Assembly: GCA_029256665.1 (NCBI GenBank)
Contig: JAQSXN010000022.1
Coordinates: 1 to 14,245 of the forward strand
Reading direction: 5' to 3'
DNA: 14,245 nt
From: Paenibacillus sp.
GTDB lineage: Bacteria > Bacillota > Bacilli > Paenibacillales > Paenibacillaceae
Under the pieces are notes generated by a model that was not told where the DNA came from, did not search any database, and saw nothing but the letters and a program-made list of their open reading frames with translations. Numbering within the stretch: position 1 is the stretch's first letter; each line of letters begins with the position of its first letter. Below, piece by piece: positions 1-5,811 of the stretch. The translations under genes and the position numbers were made by a program.

Positions 1-109
1 CGAGTATATCCTTCCAGCGCTCGGATAACGATTTGACGAACAATAGCGGAACGGCGCCCAGTACGGTAGCCATCGCGGATATAAAGCTGCCAAGCAACGC
101 GGCGGTCAA
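1..109 (-). CDS. ZIP family metal transporter, N-terminal fragment
   Basis: Only the first 36 codons are in the window; the gene continues past the left edge. The reading frame opens with TTG at 109-107. It gives a hydrophobic first membrane segment (start TAALLGSFISAMATVLGAVP, then LLFVKSLSERWKDIL) that is typical of ZIP (ZupT-like) transporters, which import Zn, Fe or other divalent metals. The start is chosen because an AGGAGGG ribosome binding site lies at 117-123, 7 nt from the TTG. A nearby ATG at 116 is in another frame, lies inside the SD spacing, and gives an Arg-rich non-membrane peptide. The SD overlaps the stop codon of the preceding Nudix-like gene, so translation is probably coupled. 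Family assignment is inferred from the first helix alone; the metal-binding helices are outside the window. Confidence 0.72.
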   Translation of the reverse strand, partial: MTAALLGSFISAMATVLGAVPLLFVKSLSERWKDIL

Positions 110-116
110 TCGGCAT

Positions 117-123
117 CCCTCCT
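117..123 (-). promoter_or_regulatory. Ribosome binding site of the ZIP gene overlapping the upstream stop codon
   Basis: The minus strand reads AGGAGGG here. It overlaps the TAG stop (124-122) of the Nudix-like gene and lies 7 nt before the TTG start at 109. It decides the TTG over the nearby out-of-frame ATG and suggests translational coupling of the two genes. Confidence 0.75.
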
Positions 124-667
124 ATCGAAGATGAAGCAAATGGCCTATTAAAGCCATATCCCTCGCTCTAACGAACTTTTCTTCGTAACTCCCCGGTTCT
201 CTGCGCTTCATCGTCGCGATCGCCTCGCTCGGCGATAACCATACGACATGTTCCGGAGTCCCAGAGTCGCGAGTTTTCATGCGAGCCATGTCGGACCTTG
301 CCCGAACGGTATATCCATAAGCGAATCTCATCGATTCGACTTCGTCCAAGTATTCGATGACGAGACCAAGCTCCTGTTGCTCGCTGAGCTTCAGATTCGT
401 CAAATACTGCTCATCCTCTTCCGTCGCGGCCGCCATGACTATAGCTTGATGGATTCCGACAATCGGATCTATTCCAGGCTCGTAAGCGCCTACCGGCAAT
501 TCAACGCGCCCGTCTTCGTCGCTTATCATCGCGATTTGGTAGGTCTCGTTATAGACGATACCGACTGCCGCCCTGATAAACCAGAATCGGCCGCCGTGTC
601 GGCTAGAAGTTGCGCCCAGTTCGCTGATTCCCAGCTCGAGCTCGTATATTTCCTTAAGCAACTCCAT
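122..667 (-). CDS. Nudix-fold protein with a degenerate, probably inactive Nudix box
   Basis: The 181-aa protein has the layout of a small Nudix hydrolase: an N-terminal strand region (residues 1-30), a core strand IRAAVGIVYNETYQIAMIS (31-49), the loop ELPVGAYEPGID (56-67), and the C-terminal HVVWLSPSEAI (140-150) and YEEKFVRARDMALIGHLL (161-178). The last two match the common 'WV...EAI' and 'YEGKFI..RDL.IL' ends of Nudix proteins. The catalytic box G-x5-E-x7-R-E-U-x-E-E-x-G-U should lie at about 60-82. Here the sequence is AYEPGIDPIVGIHQAIVMAA, in which the first Glu is Ile, RE is QA and the metal-binding EE is MA. Hydrolysis of nucleoside diphosphate substrates is therefore unlikely; a binding or regulatory role is an inference. 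The gene lies 6 bp after the inositol-phosphatase gene and overlaps the SD of the ZIP gene, in one operon. An AAAGGA SD lies about 10 nt before the ATG. The fold call is fairly sure; the role is unknown. Confidence 0.7.
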   Translation of the reverse strand: MELLKEIYELELGISELGATSSRHGGRFWFIRAAVGIVYNETYQIAMISDEDGRVELPVGAYEPGIDPIVGIHQAIVMAAATEEDEQYLTNLKLSEQQELGLVIEYLDEVESMRFAYGYTVRARSDMARMKTRDSGTPEHVVWLSPSEAIATMKRREPGSYEEKFVRARDMALIGHLLHLR

Positions 668-673
668 CGTCGA

Positions 674-1483
674 TTATTCCTTTCCCGCTCCGCTCCCGGC
701 TAGGCCGGTCTTGACAAGATCAAGAAAATAAGGCGCATGCGCAGGCAAGCAGGCAATTAAAAACGGCTTTTCATTAACGCCATTAAATAGTTCTCCATTA
801 TAGTCCATAACCCAATATCCCGCTTCTTGAACGAGCAAGATGCCCGAATACAGATCTTCGCCTTCCGAATCATAGACGATAATCCCGTCCAGGTCTCCTC
901 TAGCCAGCATGCTCCACTGCAAGGTCGGCGCCCACAAGCGCATCATCCGCTTGGCTTCTACATCAATGTGATGACGCAGTTTCACGGCTGTCGGACGATT
1001 CTGCACCTGATGGCCTTGAATCCAACCGACCCTGGCCTTCTTCATGGGGCGCGCTAGGTCCGCTAGCAGCGCTTGACCGTTACACCGGGCGCCCTCTCCC
1101 GCGACGGACGTAAACAATCGATCGGTCATCGGTTCATAGATAACGGCAACGACGGGCCGCGACTCATGCATCAGCGTTATGGAAACCGCGAATAGCGGCA
1201 TGGCCACCGCAAAATTATTGGTGCCGTCCAGCGGATCCACTAGCCACAACCATTCGCTAGTAATATCATTATCCCCGGCTTCCTCCGAGCGAATCCGATG
1301 TTCAGGGAAAACGCTCTTTATTTTTGTCAAAATAATCGTTTCCGCCGCATGATCGACTTCCGTGACAACGTCGCCATGCTCGTCTTTTTCGTCGATCGCG
1401 ATCAGCGATCCAAATCTATGTTTTATCATTCTGCCCGCCTCGTAGGCTGCGGCAATCGCTACTTCTTTGGCTAGTTGCAACAT
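674..1483 (-). CDS. Inositol monophosphatase family phosphatase
   Basis: A Mg-dependent sugar/inositol phosphate phosphatase of the IMPase/FIG/CysQ superfamily, presumably cytosolic. From the preferred start it has 269 aa, the usual family length. The first metal ligands are in RSEEAG (65-70, Glu67/68). The signature LVDPLDGTNNF is at 81-91 (Asp83, Asp86, Gly87, Thr88). The C-terminal motif normally reads WDxxAGxLLVxEAGG; here it is EDLYSGILLVQEAGY (209-223), which keeps the metal-binding Asp210 but has Glu in place of Trp. An upstream ATG at 1522 would add 13 residues. It has no SD and sits at the predicted transcription start, whereas the ATG at 1483 has GAGGGAG about 8-9 nt upstream and begins right at the family's first helix, so 1483 is chosen. 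First gene of an operon with the Nudix-like protein and the ZIP transporter. Substrate (inositol phosphate, fructose bisphosphate or PAP) cannot be told. Confidence 0.9.
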   Translation of the reverse strand: MLQLAKEVAIAAAYEAGRMIKHRFGSLIAIDEKDEHGDVVTEVDHAAETIILTKIKSVFPEHRIRSEEAGDNDITSEWLWLVDPLDGTNNFAVAMPLFAVSITLMHESRPVVAVIYEPMTDRLFTSVAGEGARCNGQALLADLARPMKKARVGWIQGHQVQNRPTAVKLRHHIDVEAKRMMRLWAPTLQWSMLARGDLDGIIVYDSEGEDLYSGILLVQEAGYWVMDYNGELFNGVNEKPFLIACLPAHAPYFLDLVKTGLAGSGAGKE

Positions 1484-1530
1484 CGTTTGAGCTCCCTCGG
1501 ATTTTGATCCAGAATCAACCATCGTTTCAC

Positions 1531-1559
1531 ATTATAAATCACCTTCATGGTTTTGTCAT
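1531..1559 (-). promoter_or_regulatory. Sigma-A type promoter of the phosphatase/Nudix/ZIP operon
   Basis: On the minus strand a -35 ATGACA (1559-1554, 5 of 6 matches to consensus) is followed, after exactly 17 nt, by a perfect -10 TATAAT (1536-1531). Transcription would begin at about 1524, only a few bases before the ATG at 1522. This supports translation from the ATG at 1483, with a leader of roughly 40 nt that carries the SD. Confidence 0.75.
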
Positions 1560-1578
1560 TCGGCACGGCAAGGCAAGA

Positions 1579-1610
1579 GAAGCCGAGTTCCATGATGGAA
1601 CCTCGGCTTC
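1579..1610 (-). terminator. Hairpin after the HisA-like gene, probable terminator
   Basis: A long inverted repeat: GAAGCCGAGTTCCA (1579-1592) pairs with TGGAA-C-CTCGGCTTC (1596-1610) with one bulged base and a 3-nt loop. It sits between the end of the HisA gene (1646) and the promoter of the next operon, where a terminator is expected. The minus-strand tail (TCTTGCCTTGCC) is only moderately U-rich, so termination may be incomplete. Confidence 0.6.
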
Positions 1611-1645
1611 CCGAAATCTTTGCTTATTCCATTGTATTCTTCGAT

Positions 1646-2401
1646 CTAGGCCGTATGTCTACTGTAACGCACGACTTCTTCATACGATAACGTTCCGCCG
1701 AATATATCGAGCGCGCTGCCGATCGTCAGATCGAGTCTGCCTCCGGATAATTGGACGAATAGCTCCATGTCCGCAATGGACCTCGCACCGCCGGCATACG
1801 TAGTCGGTATGGTAACCCACTCGGCAAGATCCGTAACCAAGCTTTGCTGAATCCCGCTTTGCTTTCCTTCTACATCGACCGCATGCACTAGAAATTCATC
1901 GCAATATTGTTCTAGGAACTTAATATTGGCCGGATTTACCTCGAAGTCGCTGAATTGCTTCCATTGGTTGGTGACGACAAACCACTTGCCATCCCTTTGC
2001 TTGCAGCTAAGATCGATAACAAGTCTATCCTTGCCGACTTCTTCGACGATACGTGATAGATGCTCTTCATTCAGCCGTCCGTCACGGAAAATGTAGGACG
2101 TGACGATGACATGAGTCGCTCCTTGCCGCAGGTAATCCGCAGCGTTATCCGCGTTAATCCCTCCGCCGATCTGCAAGCCGCCAGGATATTGGCCGAGCGC
2201 TGTCAGCGCCGCCGTTTCGTTGCCCGGTCCCAGCATGATCACGTGTCCGCCCGTTAAACCGTCGTTCTTGAAGAGCTCCGCGTAATAAGCCGAATCATGG
2301 GCAGAAACGAAATTTTCTACGATAAAGCCGTCGTTAAGCGTCTCGCCTACGATTTGTTTCACCTTGCCGTCGTGTAGATCGATACATGGTCTGAAGTTCA
2401 A
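1646..2401 (-). CDS. hisA: ProFAR isomerase HisA, eukaryotic (HIS6) type
   Basis: A (beta-alpha)8 barrel isomerase that converts ProFAR to PRFAR in histidine biosynthesis. The 251-aa sequence resembles yeast HIS6 and plant HISN3 more than ordinary bacterial HisA: it starts FRPCIDLHDGKVKQIVGETL and contains QIGGGIN (77-83), VIVTSYIF (98-105), RLVIDLSCKQRDGKWFVV (126-143), EFLVHAVDVEGKQSGI, YAGGARSI and LDLTIGSALDIFGG. The two catalytic acids of HisA are present as Asp8 and Asp130, and both phosphate-binding Gly-rich loops are kept, so it should be active. It uses a TTG start at 2401 with GAGGG about 6 nt upstream. No other his gene is near; it follows the VOC gene by 92 bp with no clear promoter in the gap, so read-through from the FosB operon is possible. 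The bacterial form of this type is thought to come from lateral transfer in at least one known case. Function confidence is high; whether it is the only HisA of the cell is unknown. Confidence 0.88.
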   Translation of the reverse strand: MNFRPCIDLHDGKVKQIVGETLNDGFIVENFVSAHDSAYYAELFKNDGLTGGHVIMLGPGNETAALTALGQYPGGLQIGGGINADNAADYLRQGATHVIVTSYIFRDGRLNEEHLSRIVEEVGKDRLVIDLSCKQRDGKWFVVTNQWKQFSDFEVNPANIKFLEQYCDEFLVHAVDVEGKQSGIQQSLVTDLAEWVTIPTTYAGGARSIADMELFVQLSGGRLDLTIGSALDIFGGTLSYEEVVRYSRHTA

Positions 2402-2493
2402 ACATAACCCTCTATTCTGTCAAAAGATATATGTAAGGAATCGCTAATGCTCCTATTGTGACACAGACTCCGATTGTTCCGCAACGAATTCCG

Positions 2494-2862
2494 CTAATTC
2501 ACCTTGCAGATCATCAGGTGGTTGCCGTCGGGATCCTGGAAGCTGAACCAATGTCCGTTCTCGATGGCGGTAGTCAGCTTGATTTCTTTCTCCTTCATGT
2601 ACGCAAAGGCTTGCTCGATATCGTCGGTATCGAAATGAAACATCGGCGTTCGAAACACGGAGTCCGGACTATAAACCTTGCTGTCGAGCACGATATTTTG
2701 GCCGTCTGCGCTTAAAGGAATGCAGCAAAGATGGCCTGCGATGATATCCATGGACGGTTCCATGCCGAGCAGCTCGCAATACCATGCCCTGCCCACCTCG
2801 ATATCGCTTACGGGAATAAAGATGCCGCTTATCTGATTTTTGATTGGCGTGCTTGTGCTCAT
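2494..2862 (-). CDS. VOC family (glyoxalase/bleomycin resistance-like) protein lacking the usual metal ligands
   Basis: A 122-aa single vicinal-oxygen-chelate domain with two beta-alpha-beta-beta-beta halves: ISGIFIPVSDIEVGRAWYCE opens the first, PMFHFDTDDIEQAFAYMKE (73-91) the second, and the typical FSFQDPDGNHLMICKV closes it. Compared with FosB next door, the first metal position (His in INH) is Gly13, the second is kept as His76, and the C-terminal Glu is Met117. A metal-dependent enzyme of the FosB/glyoxalase type is therefore doubtful; substrate binding as in bleomycin-resistance proteins, or an unrelated role, is possible. The ATG at 2862 is chosen over one at 2880 because GGGAG lies 7 nt before it while the earlier ATG has no SD. 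It lies about 37 bp after the GNAT gene in the same direction, probably the same transcript. Confidence 0.82.
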   Translation of the reverse strand: MSTSTPIKNQISGIFIPVSDIEVGRAWYCELLGMEPSMDIIAGHLCCIPLSADGQNIVLDSKVYSPDSVFRTPMFHFDTDDIEQAFAYMKEKEIKLTTAIENGHWFSFQDPDGNHLMICKVN

Positions 2863-2899
2863 AGAATCGCTCCCGGTCATAATAGGATCATTAAGTATT

Positions 2900-3697
2900 T
2901 TATAATTTACTCCAAGTTGCGCGCGTCATCCCGATTCGCATGCCGACCGTCTCCATGTTGCGGTGACTTGCCGATCCGTAAGCGCATTGGGCGACGATCA
3001 TCTTGCATGCCAACTCTTTGGCGAGTGTAATTCTCGCTTGCAGCAAAGCCGTATGAAGGCCGCGATTGCGCATATCGGGCAACGTTGCGGCGAACGTGCA
3101 GGAGGCAACGTCGCCTCGCGCGAACATGACGCCGGCCGATGCCGGCATGCCTTCATATCTTCCCAGCAGGTAGTGCCAGCCAGGTCTGACGTGCAAGATC
3201 CGGTTATTTTCCCCGACATGTCCCGCGCCCGACAATGGCAACCCCGTTCCTAAACAGTGGATCTCCGCGTAAGTCGACATCTCCCCGGCTTCCATCCGCG
3301 CGGCGGACAACGATTCATTTCGAATGCTTGCATCCCGCATCGCGTCCAGTTCGGCGTACATGGACACATGAAAGCCCGATTGGTAATATCCTCGCTCCGC
3401 CAGCCTTCTTAGCGTCTGCCCGTCGGTGATGCCGGGTGCAAGTTGAAATTCGAAGCGACGCCCCCGCTGTTCATAAAAGTCGATGGCCGCGTCAACCTCT
3501 TCGGGAGTCAACGAACCTTTGACATGATTGAACAACGTCCAAGGCATATTTCGGCTGTAATAAGCAACGGCATTCCCGAAGCTCTTCATCTCAGCTCCCA
3601 TCGGATTGCCTTCTTGCTCCATCATCGCCGTCATGCGATCCGACATATAGTCCACCTCGGATTGCACCAATACGGCAGCCCGCTCGTCAGGTCTCAT
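2900..3697 (-). CDS. GNAT family N-acetyltransferase with N-terminal extension
   Basis: 265 aa. The C-terminal half is a GNAT domain: ATLPDMRNRGLHTALLQARI (about 204-223) is motif A, with RNRGLH in the acetyl-CoA phosphate-binding Q/R-x-x-G-x-G/A position, and GSASHRNMETVGMR (241-254) is the S-x-N-x-x-x-x-G-[FM] end of motif B. The N-terminal 130 residues (VQSEVDYMSDRM, GNPMGAEMKSFGNA, RNMPWTLFNHVKG, YQSGFHVSMYAEL) fit a class of GNATs that carry a degenerate first acyltransferase-like half. The substrate is unknown. The start ATG at 3697 overlaps the end of fosB by 11 bp without its own clear SD, which suggests coupling; an internal ATG at 3646 has AGGTGG 5 nt upstream but would cut off conserved residues. 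Association with FosB may point to detoxification, but this is inference only. Confidence 0.83.
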   Translation of the reverse strand: MRPDERAAVLVQSEVDYMSDRMTAMMEQEGNPMGAEMKSFGNAVAYYSRNMPWTLFNHVKGSLTPEEVDAAIDFYEQRGRRFEFQLAPGITDGQTLRRLAERGYYQSGFHVSMYAELDAMRDASIRNESLSAARMEAGEMSTYAEIHCLGTGLPLSGAGHVGENNRILHVRPGWHYLLGRYEGMPASAGVMFARGDVASCTFAATLPDMRNRGLHTALLQARITLAKELACKMIVAQCAYGSASHRNMETVGMRIGMTRATWSKL

Positions 3698-4112
3698 CGT
3701 AAAACTGCATGTGACTCATATCCGATTTGTAAAAAGCGAGACGATCTTGAAGCGTGCCCGTATGCAGCTCGAACATATGGCCGTCCGGATCGAGGAAGTA
3801 TATCGACTTCTTATCGCGTTCGTCTCTCGTCCGACCCGTGAACAGCTCGACTTCCAGCTCTTCGAGTCTTCTAACCTCGCTTTCGTATTCTTCTTCGGCA
3901 ATCGTGAACGCGATATGCGTATACGTACGGACGCTTGAGCTCCGGTCGATATCTTCTTGATTGAGCGATATCCAGAGGCCGTCAAGATCGAAATAAGCTC
4001 GGTTTTTTCCTTTGACTTTTAACTTTGCGTCAAACACATGCTGATAGAAAGCAATGGATCGTTCGAGATCGGCGACGGAAAAACATAAGTGGTTGATAGA
4101 GTGTACGTTCAT
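3687..4112 (-). CDS. fosB: FosB-type metallothiol transferase (fosfomycin resistance)
   Basis: A 141-aa VOC-superfamily enzyme that, in the family, adds bacillithiol (or cysteine) to fosfomycin, opening its epoxide in a divalent-metal-dependent reaction in the cytosol. The sequence is very close to Bacillus/Staphylococcus FosB: SINHLCFSVADLERSIAFY at the N-terminus, RAYFDLDGLWISLNQE (38-53), YTHIAFTI (64-71), RTRDERDKKSIYFLDPDGH (94-112) and FELHTGTLQDRLAFY (114-128). The three metal ligands are present (His8, His66, Glu115). The ATG at 4112 gives the family length and begins at the conserved first strand; an upstream in-frame TTG at 4145 would add 11 residues unlike the family. A GGAG sequence lies about 11 nt before the ATG. 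Overlaps the GNAT gene. Its presence implies a bacillithiol-using host. Confidence 0.92.
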   Translation of the reverse strand: MNVHSINHLCFSVADLERSIAFYQHVFDAKLKVKGKNRAYFDLDGLWISLNQEDIDRSSSVRTYTHIAFTIAEEEYESEVRRLEELEVELFTGRTRDERDKKSIYFLDPDGHMFELHTGTLQDRLAFYKSDMSHMQFYDET

Positions 4113-4205
4113 GGCAATTTGATCTCCATTCCTAATGAAAAACAACCTATCCCTAGTTGCGTTTAGTCTCTTAGGTCAGGTTGATTTCGTTTGGCAGCTT
4201 CCATG

Positions 4206-4238
4206 ATTATACAACTATTGCAACGGTCAAGAAAGCCC
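4206..4238 (-). promoter_or_regulatory. Possible promoter of fosB and intergenic notes
   Basis: The 260-bp gap between the serine hydrolase stop (4373) and fosB (4112) is AT-richer than its surroundings. On the minus strand it has a perfect -10 TATAAT (4211-4206), but the best 17-nt-spaced -35 (TTTCTT) is poor. TTGACC is present only 13 nt upstream. Transcription from here would leave a leader of about 90 nt. Farther upstream, TTGGGCAATTCTGCCTAA (4261-4278) is an almost perfect palindrome that could be an operator. No convincing terminator for the serine hydrolase is seen. Confidence 0.35.
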
Positions 4239-4372
4239 TATTCTTCGAACTTTGCTAGTTTTGGGCAATTCTGCCTAACGGTTGTGCAGATATGTGGCGA
4301 ATGAAGTAGATCATTGTTGTCGTTCTGTCGAGACATGCGAATTCCGTCGCATAACCTGATCGAAAAAGCATA

Positions 4373-5299
4373 TTAATCCTTAAGCGAAGGGATGATATCC
4401 TCGAAAATCAGTCTCCTGGAGTAAAGCGCGTCATTTCTTTTGGTGATGGTCTTTCGAACCATTACGACCGCTTCCGCCTCCGGCAGGATCATCAAATATT
4501 GCCCTCCGTGGCCGAAAGCGAAATATACGTCCATCGCGCCGTTGTGTTCGGCCGGCGAGCACCACCAATGATAACCGTAACCGCCGTATATCGGCGGTTC
4601 GTAATGCAGCAATCCGCGATGACGCATGGCGGTCGATTCCTCGACCCACTCGCTGGACAATAACCGTGTATTCCCCAAGCGGCCTTTCTTGAGATACAGC
4701 ACGCCAAACCGGACGAGATCATCCCCAGAGAGCGAAAGTCCCGTGCCTCCTTCGCTGACGCCGCCCCGCTCGGACCACTTGGCGGCGCTGAATCCAAGCG
4801 GCTCGAACAGATGGCGCCTGGCATACTGCAGCGCCGACATGCCCGTCGCCTGCGTCAATATCGCGGACAACAGATGCGATCCGCCCGAATTATAGGTAAA
4901 GGATTGTCCGGGCGTATGCGCCATCGGCTGCGACAAGGCAAAGGATACCGGATCCTGCGCCTTGCGCAGCGCTTTATAGGGCTTGTCGAAGTCCGGCCAT
5001 TCGAAGCCCGGCGTCATGGTCAGCAGCTGTTTGATCGTTACGTTCAGCCAAGGCTCATTTCCGCTCTCGCTGTAAGCCTGAAGGTATGATCCGATCGCGG
5101 CGTTCGGACCGGACAAGTCGCCTCTGTCGATCGCGATGCCGATTAGCGAAGACAAGACGCTTTTGGTGCACGAATAAAGCGGCGCAACGGCGTCTTCGCC
5201 CCTTGCATGCCACTTCTCCTTGACTTGATCGCCTTGGTAGACGATGACGGAATCAATCCGCCATTCCTGTAATTTGAGTCGTAAATCGGTTAATGGCAT
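4373..5299 (-). CDS. Serine hydrolase, class C beta-lactamase / penicillin-binding-protein fold
   Basis: From the ATG at 5299 the protein has 308 aa and fits the beta-lactamase-related (AmpC/PBP4*-like) domain. The nucleophile motif S-x-x-K is Ser43-Cys-Thr-Lys46 in LYSCTKSVLSSLIGIAID. The second motif is YNSGG (136-140, in FTYNSGGSHLLSAIL), a known variant of Y-x-N in this family. The KTG-like third motif is HGGQ (264-267). Conserved TIKQLLTMTPGFEW (88-101) and LSLSGDDLVRFGVLYLKKG (188-206) also match. No signal peptide is seen at this start, so it looks cytosolic. The open frame extends up to 5524, but that part is Arg-rich, overlaps the preceding gene, and lacks family similarity; GGAG lies 7 nt before 5299. 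Members are esterases, peptidases or amidases as often as true beta-lactamases, so the substrate is open. It follows the sigma-like ORF by 32 bp and is probably cotranscribed with it. Confidence 0.88.
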   Translation of the reverse strand: MPLTDLRLKLQEWRIDSVIVYQGDQVKEKWHARGEDAVAPLYSCTKSVLSSLIGIAIDRGDLSGPNAAIGSYLQAYSESGNEPWLNVTIKQLLTMTPGFEWPDFDKPYKALRKAQDPVSFALSQPMAHTPGQSFTYNSGGSHLLSAILTQATGMSALQYARRHLFEPLGFSAAKWSERGGVSEGGTGLSLSGDDLVRFGVLYLKKGRLGNTRLLSSEWVEESTAMRHRGLLHYEPPIYGGYGYHWWCSPAEHNGAMDVYFAFGHGGQYLMILPEAEAVVMVRKTITKRNDALYSRRLIFEDIIPSLKD

Positions 5300-5331
5300 C
5301 TTGTCGCTCCAATAGGTTGGTTGGTCTCTCG

Positions 5332-5586
5332 TTACACGACGGATGATACCGACTGCAAATGCCGGGCTCTTCGTTCCAGGCAGATCCCGGCACATACCTT
5401 CAAAATATGCGGCTTGCGGGCGCCTTCGTCGAGCTGCCAAAACACGTGATCCTGAAACAAGGCCGTCAATGCCTGCTCCGCGGCTTCGCATGCGGCCGTC
5501 TCGTTGTCCGTCAAAGCCAAACAAATCGTATATACGGTGGCTTCCGAACGTTTCAGCTCTTCCACCTTTTGCCTAAATGCGTACAT
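5332..5586 (-). CDS. Small protein resembling sigma factor region 2
   Basis: From the ATG at 5586 the product has 84 aa (a GTG at 5619 would give 95). VEELKRSEATVYTICLALTD, ETAACEAAEQALTALFQDHV and ILKVCAGICLERRARH have the spacing and hydrophobic pattern of the helices of ECF sigma region 2 (compare '.LYRLALRLTGD..EAEDAVQE.FLRL...' and 'WLYRIARNLALDRLRR'). There is no region 4, so it cannot act as an ordinary sigma factor. GAGGAG lies about 12 nt before the ATG, somewhat far. The gene ends 32 bp before the serine hydrolase and likely shares its transcript. It may be a short regulator or a remnant. The similarity is weak and judged by eye; coding status is supported by the frame, the SD and the spacing. 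Confidence 0.5.
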   Translation of the reverse strand: MYAFRQKVEELKRSEATVYTICLALTDNETAACEAAEQALTALFQDHVFWQLDEGARKPHILKVCAGICLERRARHLQSVSSVV

Positions 5587-5811
5587 GTCGCGATCTCTCT
5601 CCTCGAACTCCCATTTCACTACCCCAATAGTACCTCAGACTCGGCTGGAAATAGTTACGAAATGGTTAAAGCGCGAAACGTCCGCCATCCGGGATCGTAT
5701 TAAAGGTTCTCAGCGAGCCCGAAATATGATATTTTATAGAGATGGCAATTCACAAGGTGATATTATTTTTAAAAATAGGGCTTAAACCTTCGGAAAGCGA
5801 GTTTATGCGAG

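Noticed and set aside
2402..2430. TTGACA on the minus strand (about 2424-2419) as a promoter of the HisA gene
   Set aside because: A 17-nt spaced -10 would fall inside the coding region and does not look like TATAAT.
4113..4145. 11-residue extension of FosB from a TTG at 4145
   Set aside because: Unlike the FosB family; the ATG at 4112 gives the family length.
5300..5524. N-terminal extension of the serine hydrolase up to 5524
   Set aside because: Arg-rich, overlaps the upstream ORF, and an SD 7 nt before 5299 supports the shorter form.
5614..5660. ECF-type promoter (CGTAAC ... GGTACT on the minus strand) before the sigma-like ORF
   Set aside because: The spacing of 19 nt does not fit known ECF promoters (about 16-17).
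5764..5777. TATTTTTAAAAATA palindrome upstream of the DedA gene
   Set aside because: Simple A/T symmetry in a promoter region; too little to call an operator or terminator.
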